Translations under genes and position numbers: made by a program | The notes under the pieces: model-generated | The model's database searches: none | What the model was told of the DNA's origin: nothing | What the model saw: only the letters and a program-made list of their open reading frames with translations | Shown here: positions 32,075 to 39,836 of the stretch, one piece after another | How the letters are laid out: the number at the start of each line of letters is the position of its first letter | Numbering within the stretch: position 1 is the stretch's first letter | NCBI GenBank assembly: GCA_030431755.1 | Contig: JAUIIK010000013.1 | Coordinates: 1 to 58,522, forward strand | Length of the DNA stretch: 58,522 bases | Direction: 5' to 3' | Origin: Chloroflexia bacterium | GTDB lineage: Bacteria > Chloroflexota > Chloroflexia > Thermomicrobiales > CFX8

Positions 32075-32803
32075 CTAGCTGTCCAACACCTCGATCTCGA
32101 TACGCTTGTTGCTGCGCCCCTTCGAACGCGTGCCGACGACCTTGATCGATCCGATCTCGGACGTGTTGCGGACGTGTGTCCCGCCATCGGCCTGGAGATC
32201 CAGCCCCTCGATCTCGACCACACGAACCTCGCTGATCTGCGGTGGTAGAAGATTGATCTTCGTCCGGATGAGGTCGGGAATCTCGAAGGCTTCCTCGCGC
32301 GGCAGCGTCCGCCAGCTCACCGGTCTGCCCGCCGCGATCTCCTCGTTGACGCGCTGCTCGATATGCGCCACGCGCTCATCATTAAGATCCTCTAGCTCGA
32401 AGTCCATGCGAGACTTGGCGGGCTGGATGTTCGCGCCGGTCACGGACGCGCCATACTCCCGGAAGATCACCCCGCAGAGCACGTGCAGCGCGGTATGACT
32501 CCGCATCAGCTTGTGCCGCCGCTCCCAATCGACTGCGCCGCGCACTTCATCCCCAACTGTTGGTGTGATCTCGCCTTCTAGCGTGTGCTCGACAACCGGG
32601 CCGCGCTTGCGGACGTTTGTGACGGCCAGCTGCTGACCGCCGAACTCGATTGTGCCGGTGTCGTTCGGCTGCCCGCCACCGGTCGGATAGAAGAGTGTCT
32701 GGTCGAGCACGACTGCGCCATCATCAGTCACATTGACGACGGTCGCGGTGAACTCGGTCGCATAGGAGTCATCCATGTAGAGTAGTTCGGTTTCGGCAGC
32801 CAT
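32075..32803 (-). CDS. Alanyl-tRNA editing protein (AlaX family)
   Basis: A 242-residue freestanding editing domain related to the second half of alanyl-tRNA synthetase; it hydrolyses mischarged Ser- or Gly-tRNA(Ala). Signatures are TLFYPTGGGQPNDTG, the zinc motif SHTALHVL (His103, His107) and LDLQADGGTHVRNTSEIG. In the last, the usual C-x-x-x-H reads D-x-x-x-H (Asp206, His210), so one zinc ligand is changed. Such variants occur in some AlaX groups as I recall, so activity is still likely. The start MAAETE has GAGGGG upstream; the open frame begins 10 codons earlier. It is first in a unit with the aminotransferase. Confidence 0.9.
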   Translation of the reverse strand: MAAETELLYMDDSYATEFTATVVNVTDDGAVVLDQTLFYPTGGGQPNDTGTIEFGGQQLAVTNVRKRGPVVEHTLEGEITPTVGDEVRGAVDWERRHKLMRSHTALHVLCGVIFREYGASVTGANIQPAKSRMDFELEDLNDERVAHIEQRVNEEIAAGRPVSWRTLPREEAFEIPDLIRTKINLLPPQISEVRVVEIEGLDLQADGGTHVRNTSEIGSIKVVGTRSKGRSNKRIEIEVLDS

Positions 32804-32903
32804 GTGCCCCTCTCTCCGCTGCGTCTGCCTCATCCATTGTAAGGATTGAGCGTGACGCGCCTTGCCATTCAGTCACAACATTGATACGATCTCGGAATCA
32901 GGG

Positions 32904-32913
32904 TGTACGTACA
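32904..32913. promoter_or_regulatory. TGTACGTACA palindrome upstream of LysM gene
   Basis: A 10-bp palindrome 46 bp before the ATG of the LysM gene, identical to the one at 1826-1835. It is placed where an operator overlapping the promoter would be expected. No clear -10 hexamer is visible. Confidence 0.35.
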
Positions 32914-32958
32914 CACTCGGGACGGGCTCGAATGCCTTGGTGAAAGGAGCGGAGCCTC

Positions 32959-34293
32959 ATGGCAAGCCGCATCACACCCCCAATTCAACTCACAGAGGAT
33001 ACCGCCAGCGGCGGCAAATCAACGAACCGCAGGCGCAAATTTGCGCTCGCCGGTGTCGTGGCGCTTCTGGCGCTCATCGTTGCGTCGACGGCGACAGGCG
33101 CTGCCACCAGGGTCTATTCGATTGTCTACGGCGACACGCTCAACGACATCGCCGCCCGTCACGGCACCGACATCGCGACGCTGACCGGGCTCAACGACAT
33201 CGAAGATCCCGACATGATCGTCGCAGGCGACGAGATCAACGTGCCCGACGGCGACCTCACGTCGTACACCGTGCGCGAGGGCGACACACTGGCCGACATC
33301 GCGGCGGCGTTCGGCGTATCGCTCAATGAGATGGTCGTCGTCAACAAGGTCGCTGACGCCGACCTGATTCACCCGGGCGAGGTCCTGCTGATCTACGTCC
33401 CGCTAGATGGCGCGGCAGAGACAACGGATACCGACGAGACTGCCGACGAGTCGGATACGGTCGACGAGACAGCGGCTGAGGAACCAGCCGCCGAAGAGCC
33501 AGTTAATGAAGAGACCGGGTCCGATCCGGTTGAAGAGACGGCCGACGAAGCGCCAGCGGAGTCCGCCGATGACGGCTCGCAATCCGGTCGCTTGCACCTC
33601 GTGGAGTCCGGCGAATCCCTGGCGGATGTCGCCGCCGCCTATGGCGTGACGGTCGAACAACTCGTAGCCGCGAACGCACTGGATTCTCAGGAGATCTCGG
33701 CTGGCATGATCCTCAAGATCCCGGTCGCCGCCAGCGCCGGCGTCGAGCTGATCGGCATGCCGAGCGCCAAGGAGCAGTGGCCCTTGATGAGCGAGCTGGC
33801 AGCCACCTCGGCCGCAACCGCCTACTGGGGCGCGCCGGTCTCCGCTGAAGACCTGCTGGCGAGTCTCGACCGCTCCGAGAACCCGCACCTCGGCTTCCGC
33901 GGCGACCCGCAGGGCATGTTTGGGACCACCGTCGACTATGGTGTCTACTCGGGTCCGCTGGCCGATGCGCTAGCCGGGTACGGCTTCACCGCCGACGCCT
34001 TCTACGCCGACGGCGACCGCAGCGCCCTGACGGCACGCATCGACGCCGGTCTGCCGGTCGTCGTCTGGGTCACCTACAACCTAGAAATCCAGGATCGCAA
34101 CGTCGTCGAGAGTGAGCTGGGCCGCTATTCTCTGATCGCCGGGCAGCACGCCGTGGTCGTCTACGGCTACGACGAGGCGGGTGTGAAGGTCATGGATGTC
34201 GGCGCCGGCGCGAGCGCGACCTGGAGCTGGGACGAATTCATGGCGTCCTGGTCTCTTTTCGACGGCATGGGGCTGGCCATTGCCCTGCAATAG
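32959..34293 (+). CDS. Membrane-anchored LysM protein with degenerate C39-like domain
   Basis: A 444-residue surface protein. One TM helix (28-47) is followed by LysM modules at about 52-96 and 103-148 (YTVREGDTLADIAAAFGVS is typical). An acidic linker spans 150-208, a third LysM 212-257, and a Peptidase_C39_2-like domain 262-444. LysM binds N-acetylglucosamine polymers, so the protein is held on peptidoglycan. The C39-like part keeps NPHLGFRGDPQG, a VDYGVYSGPL strand, and the histidine in GQHAVVVYGYD. At the nucleophile position, where relatives have CE-x-A/T-S, it reads MSELAATS (Ser278), so the cysteine is absent. It is probably a non-catalytic binding domain, or a serine variant. crcB follows after 9 bp. 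Confidence 0.88.
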   Translation: MASRITPPIQLTEDTASGGKSTNRRRKFALAGVVALLALIVASTATGAATRVYSIVYGDTLNDIAARHGTDIATLTGLNDIEDPDMIVAGDEINVPDGDLTSYTVREGDTLADIAAAFGVSLNEMVVVNKVADADLIHPGEVLLIYVPLDGAAETTDTDETADESDTVDETAAEEPAAEEPVNEETGSDPVEETADEAPAESADDGSQSGRLHLVESGESLADVAAAYGVTVEQLVAANALDSQEISAGMILKIPVAASAGVELIGMPSAKEQWPLMSELAATSAATAYWGAPVSAEDLLASLDRSENPHLGFRGDPQGMFGTTVDYGVYSGPLADALAGYGFTADAFYADGDRSALTARIDAGLPVVVWVTYNLEIQDRNVVESELGRYSLIAGQHAVVVYGYDEAGVKVMDVGAGASATWSWDEFMASWSLFDGMGLAIALQ

Positions 34294-34302
34294 CTACCAG
34301 CC

Positions 34303-34695
34303 GTGGAACTGACGCTCCGGGCACTAGCACTGGTGAGCATTGGGGGCGCGCTCGGCGCGCCCTCTCGCTTTGCCCTCTCGGTCCTCATCACCCGCAACCT
34401 CGGCAGCCCATCATTCCCCTACGCGACGCTGGGAGTAAACATCCTTGGCAGCTTCCTGCTGGCATTCATCACCTGGACGGCGGCCGGTAGATTCGGACTC
34501 ACCTCTTCGACCCGCCTGCTCCTGGGAACCGGCGTGATGGGCGCATTCACGACCTTCTCGACCTTCTCCGTCGAAACCGTCCTCCTGCTAGATGAATCAC
34601 GGCAGCTCGCGGCGCTCGTTTACGTGCTGGCGTCCGTTGTCTGTTGCGTGACAGCAGCGTTACTTGGTATGCAACTCGCAAGGACTTTTGGCTAG
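34303..34695 (+). CDS. crcB: Fluoride ion channel CrcB/FluC
   Basis: A 130-residue four-helix membrane protein that exports fluoride as a dual-topology dimer. Conserved features are IGGALGAPSRFALS in helix 1, YATLGVNILGSFLLAF (the pore asparagine) and GVMGAFTTFSTFSVE in helix 3, with the TTFSTF fluoride track. Length is typical. The start is GTG nine bases after the LysM gene's stop, so it may be read from the same transcript. No fluoride riboswitch is visible directly upstream because the LysM coding region occupies that position. The second subunit gene of the heterodimeric type is not present, so this is the homodimer type. Confidence 0.93.
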   Translation: MELTLRALALVSIGGALGAPSRFALSVLITRNLGSPSFPYATLGVNILGSFLLAFITWTAAGRFGLTSSTRLLLGTGVMGAFTTFSTFSVETVLLLDESRQLAALVYVLASVVCCVTAALLGMQLARTFG

Positions 34696-34774
34696 CTAAT
34701 CAGTACATCTGATGCTGGTAGAGTTCCGTAGTAATGTCGGGCATGGACACATAGCAGGATCGAATTGACCGGGA

Positions 34775-35599
34775 ATGCACGACGACAGACACGACAATCA
34801 GCCGGACGGCGAATCGGACGCCCGCAACGACATACCGGCCCTGGCGCTCGGCGCCCTCGACACTGACGTAGAGCAGGCCGCGCTCGCTAGCGTGCGTGAC
34901 TCGGACGCGGCCCGAAACGAGCTGCGCGAGATCGAGGAGCTCGTTGGCGACCTGGGTCTGGCCGCGCCGCGTGCCGAACCACCCGCTGCCTTGCGCGAGC
35001 GCATCCTGAGCGCGACCGCGCCGCAGGCCGAACCAGTTTCGCTGGCGGCGGAGCGCGAACGCCGTATGCCGGTCATCGCCTGGGCCGGCTATGCCGCGGC
35101 GGCGCTGCTGATTCTGGCCCTCGGGGCCTTCGCCTTCTCCCAATGGTCAACGGCATCCGACCGCGGCGAACGCATCGACGACCTGGAAGCTGAGCTCGTG
35201 GCCCAGGATGAGCGCATCGCGACGCTCGAACAGGCGGCCACATCCGCCGGCGCGTTCGTCAACTTCGAGCAACCCCTCGTCTGGACTCCACTCGCGGCCG
35301 CCGAAGAAGGCGCGCCGTCGCCCGGCTACCTCGCTCGCACGCCCGACGGCAGCGTCGCTTACCTCGTGCTGAGCGGCGTCGAAGTCGATGACGCGCACGT
35401 CTTCCAGGCCTGGCTCATCGAGGACGCGCCAATTCCGGTCGGCACACTGCGGCCAAGCGCTGACGGCCTCGGCTTCCTGATCCTTAACCACTCCGGCGAA
35501 CCGGTCCAGGACTTCAGCCTGATCGGCGTGACGGTGGAGCCGCCCGGCGGCAGCCCGCAGCCCACGACGGATCCGATCATTGTCGCCGAGATCGTATAA
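34775..35599 (+). CDS. Anti-sigma-K factor RskA-like membrane protein
   Basis: A 274-residue single-pass protein. The N-terminal 98 residues form an anti-sigma-like helical region (PALALGALDTDVEQAALA, then SELREIEEL-type helix ELREIEELVGDLGL). One TM helix lies at about 99-120 (VIAWAGYAAAALLILALGAF), then a short coiled coil (DDLEAELVAQDERIATLEQA) and an extracytoplasmic RskA C-terminal domain (PDGSVAYLVLSGVEVDDAHVFQAWLI). Family members hold an ECF sigma factor inactive at the membrane. The usual adjacent sigma gene is missing, and no zinc-binding H-x3-C-x2-C is present. The partner must be elsewhere, or the protein has another role. It starts at an ATG with a poor ribosome site. Confidence 0.82.
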   Translation: MHDDRHDNQPDGESDARNDIPALALGALDTDVEQAALASVRDSDAARNELREIEELVGDLGLAAPRAEPPAALRERILSATAPQAEPVSLAAERERRMPVIAWAGYAAAALLILALGAFAFSQWSTASDRGERIDDLEAELVAQDERIATLEQAATSAGAFVNFEQPLVWTPLAAAEEGAPSPGYLARTPDGSVAYLVLSGVEVDDAHVFQAWLIEDAPIPVGTLRPSADGLGFLILNHSGEPVQDFSLIGVTVEPPGGSPQPTTDPIIVAEIV

Positions 35600-35693
35600 C
35601 CGCTTGCCCATCCCGACGCTTCTGATTTAATCAACGGCGGTCAGCCGTTCGAACCGTGCTTGTCTCTCGCCCATCGAGAAGGGGTCCAAGACT

Positions 35694-36602
35694 GTGCTTC
35701 GCCGCCTCGCCTGGCTCGCCGTTGGCGCGCTTACAATAGCTATCGTTGTCTCCGCCTGTTCCGTCTCGGTCGGCGGCGATGACGAGAGCGACGACTCCGC
35801 GCCGACCGCTACCGAGGCGTCCCAACCGGACCTGGAGGACGGCACGCCAACGGCTACGGAAGCGCCAGCGCCGACCGATGAGCCGCAAGCCACCGCAACG
35901 GCAACCGGCACGCCCGAACCAACAGTAACCAGCACGGCGACCGCAACATCGACACCGGAACCAACGCTAACGCCAACTCCCTCAGCGACCCCGACGGCGA
36001 CGCCGATTCCGATTGTCGAGAATCCGTTCGCGAACGCGCCGGCGGCGGACGCCGTGCTTGAGAACTACACCGTCGAGTACTCCGGGACGTTCGAGACGCC
36101 GGAGGATGGCATTGAAACGATTGAGCTCTTCATCGAGCAGTCGGACCCGACACACTACCACCTGCGCGCCGGCGCTGAGGTCGAGATCTGGGTGATCGAC
36201 ACGACAACGTATTTCCGCAACCCGGACGACGGCTCCATCTTCCCGATTCCGGCGGCGGTCGACGCGGGTCTCGTCTCACCGGCGGCCTACCTCATCCAGG
36301 TGCCGAATCCGGCCAATGTGCCGCAGGCGCTCGCCGTGGGTGAAGACGACATCGACGGCCGGCCCGCCACCCACTACAGCGTCACCGCCGAACAGATCGA
36401 GCAGCTCGGGCTGGCGGACGATCAGCAGATCACCGATCCCGAAGGCGACTTCGATGTCTGGATCGATCAGGAACTCGGGTTCATCAGCCAGATGGCCATC
36501 GACGCTGAGTGGACCGACGAGGCCGGCGTGCGGCAGTCTGCCGTCCTCGATCTGGTGATTACGCGTGTCAACACCACCCCGGAGATCGTCGCGCCGGTGT
36601 AG
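35694..36602 (+). CDS. Lipoprotein, LppX/LprG- or LolA-like carrier fold (tentative)
   Basis: A 302-residue lipoprotein: signal peptide with lipobox VVSAC (Cys22), then an acidic and Thr/Pro-rich linker of PTAT/TPTP repeats to about residue 105. The C-terminal part (about 115-302) has alternating strands such as ENYTVEYSGTFETPEDG, WVIDTTTYFRNPDDG, DGRPATHYSVTAEQ and FDVWIDQELGFISQM. This pattern is like the lipid-binding half-barrel of LppX/LprG/LolA proteins. That fold call comes from the pattern only. The GTG start has AGAAGGGG upstream. It might carry a hydrophobic ligand across the cell envelope. It stands between the RskA-like and esterase genes, with gaps of 94 and 32 bp. Confidence 0.72.
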   Translation: MLRRLAWLAVGALTIAIVVSACSVSVGGDDESDDSAPTATEASQPDLEDGTPTATEAPAPTDEPQATATATGTPEPTVTSTATATSTPEPTLTPTPSATPTATPIPIVENPFANAPAADAVLENYTVEYSGTFETPEDGIETIELFIEQSDPTHYHLRAGAEVEIWVIDTTTYFRNPDDGSIFPIPAAVDAGLVSPAAYLIQVPNPANVPQALAVGEDDIDGRPATHYSVTAEQIEQLGLADDQQITDPEGDFDVWIDQELGFISQMAIDAEWTDEAGVRQSAVLDLVITRVNTTPEIVAPV

Positions 36603-36634
36603 CATGGGCGAGCAGCGACGGGGATGGCCTAGAC

Positions 36635-37555
36635 GTGACCGACACGACCAGAGTAACCGCGATGCTCGACGCGATGCGCGCCGCCTGGAGTTCGGACGGT
36701 CTTGGCGTTGAGTCCGAGCGCGAGGCGTTCCGAGCTGTCGCGCGCCAGTTTCCGGAGCCGACCGGAGTCGACGAGCAACGGATCGAGCTCGGCGGCGTCC
36801 CGACGCACTTGACGTCTCCTGCCACGAGCGCCGCAACGCCTGGCCGCGTCATCCTCTACTTCCACGGCGGCGCGTTCCTGATCGGCGCGCCGGACATCTA
36901 CCGCTACCAGTCAGCCAAGCTTGCCGCTACCGCAGAAACAAGCGTCTACAACGTCGATTATCGGCTGGCCCCGGAGCACCCGTTTCCGGCTGCGCCCGAG
37001 GATGCACTGGCCGCCTACCTCGGCTTGCTGGATTCTGGGGTGGACGCCAGCAACATCGTTGTCGCTGGTGATTCCGCCGGCGGCAACCTCGCGCTCGGTC
37101 TGGCCATGCAGCTACGCGACCAGAGCCAGCCGCAACCAGCCGGCATTGTCGCGATCTCGCCCTGGGTGGACCTGACGTGCAGCGGGGAGAGCATGGTGAC
37201 GAACGCAAACGAGCGGCATCTCGCGCAACGCGAGGGCCTGCTTGGGGCCGCCGGCGTCTACCTGGCCGGCGCGGACCCCAACCTGCCGCTTGCGTCACCG
37301 CTAGCCGGTGAGCTCGCGGGCTTGCCGCCGACGCTCATCCAGACCGGCTCGCTCGAAACGCTGCTCGACGACAGTCTAGAGCTGGAACAGCGCATGAACG
37401 CCGCCGGCAGCCCGGCGCGGCTGACGATATACAGCGGCATGGTCCACGAGTGGCATCTGCTATCGGCCCTGCTCGAACCACAGGAACAGCTCGCAGGAGC
37501 GGAACGCGCCTTCGTTGAGATCGCGACCTTCGTCGAGGAGTTGATACCGGCATGA
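36635..37555 (+). CDS. Alpha/beta hydrolase, hormone-sensitive-lipase (HSL) family esterase
   Basis: A 306-residue carboxylesterase of family IV. The oxyanion motif is ILYFHGGAFLIG, the nucleophile lies in VVAGDSAGGNLALG, and the late part supplies the acid and base residues (HEWH near the C-terminus, preceded by a TGS-LE-TLLDD segment). Such enzymes hydrolyse short-chain esters or acetylated natural products. The GTG start at 36635 is chosen; an ATG nine codons later is possible, and the same frame is open upstream into the lipoprotein gene. Its last codons overlap the next gene by 4 bp (ATGA). Confidence 0.9.
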   Translation: MTDTTRVTAMLDAMRAAWSSDGLGVESEREAFRAVARQFPEPTGVDEQRIELGGVPTHLTSPATSAATPGRVILYFHGGAFLIGAPDIYRYQSAKLAATAETSVYNVDYRLAPEHPFPAAPEDALAAYLGLLDSGVDASNIVVAGDSAGGNLALGLAMQLRDQSQPQPAGIVAISPWVDLTCSGESMVTNANERHLAQREGLLGAAGVYLAGADPNLPLASPLAGELAGLPPTLIQTGSLETLLDDSLELEQRMNAAGSPARLTIYSGMVHEWHLLSALLEPQEQLAGAERAFVEIATFVEELIPA

Positions 37556-37968
37556 GCACGTCTCACAGATTCTCGATCAGCGTCATTCCATGGACACGAC
37601 CGCTGCTCGTGCTCTTCACCGCCACGGCCTCGCGGTCCTGGGTAGAGCTTGGGGCGCACGGCATCGACATCCGCTTCGGCTGGTACACGTCCACCGTGCC
37701 GTATGGGAGCGTCAAAGCAGGGCGGTCCGCCCACTGGCCCTGGTACGCCGGCCTCGGCTGGCGCACGAATTTCCGCTCGGTCATTGGTCTAATCGGCGCG
37801 TACCACGGCGTCGTTGAGATTGAGCTCGACCCGCCCCACCACACGCGCCTGCTCGGCATTGGCATGAACCTGCGGCAGCTCTACATCTCACTCGACGAGC
37901 AGGAGCGCTTCTTGCGCGCGCTGGAGGAGCGTGTCGTTGCTCCGTCGCAACCAACCGCCGCCGAGTAA
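37552..37968 (+). CDS. Hypothetical protein, PH-like membrane-associated family
   Basis: A 138-residue protein of a family seen in actinobacteria-like genomes but unnamed as far as I know. One hydrophobic N-terminal strand is followed by LGAHGIDIRFGWYTSTVPYG, WPWYAGLGWRTNF, GVVEIELDPPHHTRLLGIGM and a final helical part DEQERFLRALEERVV. The strand pattern and FGW...VPY resemble bacterial PH-like (DUF304-type) domains, but transmembrane helices are not evident. It is coupled to the esterase by a 4-bp overlap. After its stop the intergenic repeats begin. Function unknown. Confidence 0.7.
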   Translation: MSTSHRFSISVIPWTRPLLVLFTATASRSWVELGAHGIDIRFGWYTSTVPYGSVKAGRSAHWPWYAGLGWRTNFRSVIGLIGAYHGVVEIELDPPHHTRLLGIGMNLRQLYISLDEQERFLRALEERVVAPSQPTAAE

Positions 37969-38059
37969 CCCCGCCTGACAGGTGCCAAGGTGGGTGTAGG
38001 GCAGGGAGGCTGCGCTCGTTCTCTCCGCCCTACGTCGCCAGACACTGTCCATAACGCAC

Positions 38060-38110
38060 GGCCCGCTCCGATCCTGGCATCCCGAGGAAGGCTTTCCGCC
38101 CGAGGGATTT
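38060..38110 (-). repeat. GATCCCTCGGG-family repeat, copy E (reversed)
   Basis: The minus strand reads AAATCCCTCGGGCGGAAAG, then CCTTCCTCGGGATGCCAGG, then ATCGGAGCGGGCC. It closely matches the reversed copy at 8020-8070, including the tail beyond the hairpin core. Confidence 0.65.
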
Positions 38111-38143
38111 ATACGGATTTACGGTGAGGATGTCGCGATCGAT

Positions 38144-38277
38144 GTAGGGGCGTGATTCATCACGCCAGCGCTGCGATCCATGCGTACGTTCGAGGGATGC
38201 GACTGCCGGGCGTGATGAATCACGCCCCTACCGACGTCTGTCAGTTCATGCCATCTACAATATGAAACAGTATTACG
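38144..38277. repeat. GTAGGGG-family nested inverted repeat with tail
   Basis: Two perfect 23-bp arms (38144-38166 and 38209-38231) are separated by 42 bp. Each arm contains GGCGTGAT-TC-ATCACGCC, a palindrome on its own, next to GTAGGGG or CCCCTAC. The tail GTCTGTCAGTTC...CCATCTAC...AACAGTAT matches tails at 10906 and 47966. Confidence 0.8.
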
Positions 38278-38371
38278 ACCAACAGCGCCCCGCTCAGTGG
38301 AAGAGGGTCACGGCCATTGCAGTGGAGTCGATCACCGACTACTGCACCGGCGGGTAGCACGCACGCAACAA

Positions 38372-38450
38372 GATCCCTCGGGCGCAGAGCCTTCCTCGGG
38401 ATGACCATGTTGGTGCTGTGGTGTCTGCTGTATGGCGCTACGCGCCGGCC
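38372..38450 (+). repeat. GATCCCTCGGG-family repeat, copy C
   Basis: Begins GATCCCTCGGGCGCAGAG, then CCTTCCTCGGGATGACCATG, then TGCTGTGGTGTCTGCTG. The repeat runs into the 3' end of the FAD oxidoreductase gene, whose stop codon (38438-38440, minus strand) lies inside it. Confidence 0.7.
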
Positions 38451-39694
38451 AAATCCGCAACCGCAGCTTCAGCCGCGCGCCGGCTCGATGCCAGCGCCCC
38501 GTTGATTGACGCGTTGTCGCGATGATCGCCGCAGACATAGCGGCCGCCACCAAGCCGCACCGGCCGGCGTGGCAGCGAAAGCCCCGGCGGCTCCTGGATC
38601 GGCAGCGCTTCCGGGATACGGTAGATCTTCAGCAGCTCCCACGCCGCGACCTGCTCGCCCCACCAACCGGTCATCTGCGCCCGCGCTTGTTCGTCGAGCG
38701 TCTCGTCGTCCGCCGCCGGTATCCCGACCGTCGAAGCAGAGACAAGCGCCGCGCCGGGTGGCGCGTAGAGCGGCGAGATGTTGCTGGGCACGACAGCGTT
38801 GTTGATCGGTCCTGCCGGTTCCGCGTCAAGCAGCAACGCTGGCTCCCGCATCGGCGGCGTCGGCGCTGCGTAGTAGAGGCATGCCGTTCCATAGGAGCCG
38901 GGATAGACAAGCTCCGGCAGGAGCTCTTGGGCAGCCTGCCCGTCCGTCGCGACAACGACGGCCCGCGCCGGGAGCGTCTCGCCACTGTCGAGCGTGACCG
39001 ATCTACTGGAAATCGTGGCAACCGGTGAGTTGAGCCGGAGCACGCCATCCGGCAGGTGCCCCGCCAGTTGCCGCGGCAGTGCCTCGATTCCGGTCGCCGG
39101 CAGGGCCGTGTCACCGGACGCGAACATTCGAAAAACGAACTCCAGCATCCGGCTGGATGTCCGCAGGTCCGGCTCAAGGAATATCCCGGCGAAGAATGGC
39201 CGGAGGAAGCCCTCGATCATCGCAACTGAGAAACCGGCATTGCGGACGTAGTTGAGCGATGTCGTCTCCGGGCGCTGCCAGAGGTCTTCGAGCTCGCCGC
39301 GGCCGACGTTGTAGCGCAGCTGTCCGATCCGTGCTTTGTCGAGGAACGAGCCGACCGGCGCGGCCAGCGTCCGGCTGCCGCCGGCGACATCGCGAAACGG
39401 GTCTGCGATCTGGTGGAAAGCCCCGCCTTTTCGCACGAACGCGCCTGGGAAGAAAGCGTGCAGATCCAGCGCCTCGTAGTCGAACGCGGCGCGCGCTTCC
39501 GGGTAAGCGGTAAGCAGCACCTGGAAGCCGCGGTCGAGCTTGAAGCCATTGACGGTTTCGGTCCGCACCCTCCCACCTGGAGCGTCAGCCGCTTCGAGCA
39601 GCGTCACGGAGACGCCAGCCTCGGCCAGATGGTGGGCGCAGTTCAGCCCCGCCAGCCCTGCGCCAACAACGATCACCTGCTCTTGCTGTTCCAT
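38438..39694 (-). CDS. FAD-dependent amine oxidase/protoporphyrinogen-oxidase-like oxidoreductase
   Basis: A 418-residue flavoprotein of the NAD(P)-binding Rossmann/flavin amine oxidase superfamily. The FAD motif is VIVVGAGLAGLNCAHHLAEA (GxGxxG 11-16), followed by LLEAADAPGGRVRTETVNGF and LDRGFQVLLTAYPEA, typical of phytoene-desaturase/PPO relatives. The second cofactor signature is ARAVVVATDGQAA, and the C-terminal GGRYVCGDHRDNASINGALASSRRAAEAA closes the FAD site. The substrate is unknown; carotenoid, amine and porphyrin precursors are options. The chosen ATG follows GAAGGGAATC; the open frame extends 31 codons further up without protein-like character. Its stop codon is contributed by dispersed repeat copy C. 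Confidence 0.88.
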   Translation of the reverse strand: MEQQEQVIVVGAGLAGLNCAHHLAEAGVSVTLLEAADAPGGRVRTETVNGFKLDRGFQVLLTAYPEARAAFDYEALDLHAFFPGAFVRKGGAFHQIADPFRDVAGGSRTLAAPVGSFLDKARIGQLRYNVGRGELEDLWQRPETTSLNYVRNAGFSVAMIEGFLRPFFAGIFLEPDLRTSSRMLEFVFRMFASGDTALPATGIEALPRQLAGHLPDGVLRLNSPVATISSRSVTLDSGETLPARAVVVATDGQAAQELLPELVYPGSYGTACLYYAAPTPPMREPALLLDAEPAGPINNAVVPSNISPLYAPPGAALVSASTVGIPAADDETLDEQARAQMTGWWGEQVAAWELLKIYRIPEALPIQEPPGLSLPRRPVRLGGGRYVCGDHRDNASINGALASSRRAAEAAVADLAGA

Positions 39695-39836
39695 GTCGCG
39701 GATTCCCTTCACCTGCCTGCGAATGCCTGTCATGACCAGAGCGGTCGAGGTTTCCGGGCCGCGCGCTCCAGGCAGCGATCTTACCAACGACGATCAGCCC
39801 TGCTCGGGTATCATCGGCGCGTCGGAGGGAGCGCGA

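Larger units (their letters stand above)
37969..38437. other. Repeat-filled gap between convergent genes
   Basis: A 469-bp non-coding stretch made largely of dispersed repeats: a GATCCCTCGGG-family copy reversed (38060-38110), a complete GTAGGGG nested inverted repeat with tail (38144-38277), and a GATCCCTCGGG copy in forward orientation (38372-38450). No gene is supported; short open frames here are translations of the repeats. Confidence 0.65.

Noticed and set aside
38317-38505. Short open frame ending in the 3' end of the FAD gene
   Set aside because: It is the translation of a dispersed repeat and overlaps a real gene on the other strand.
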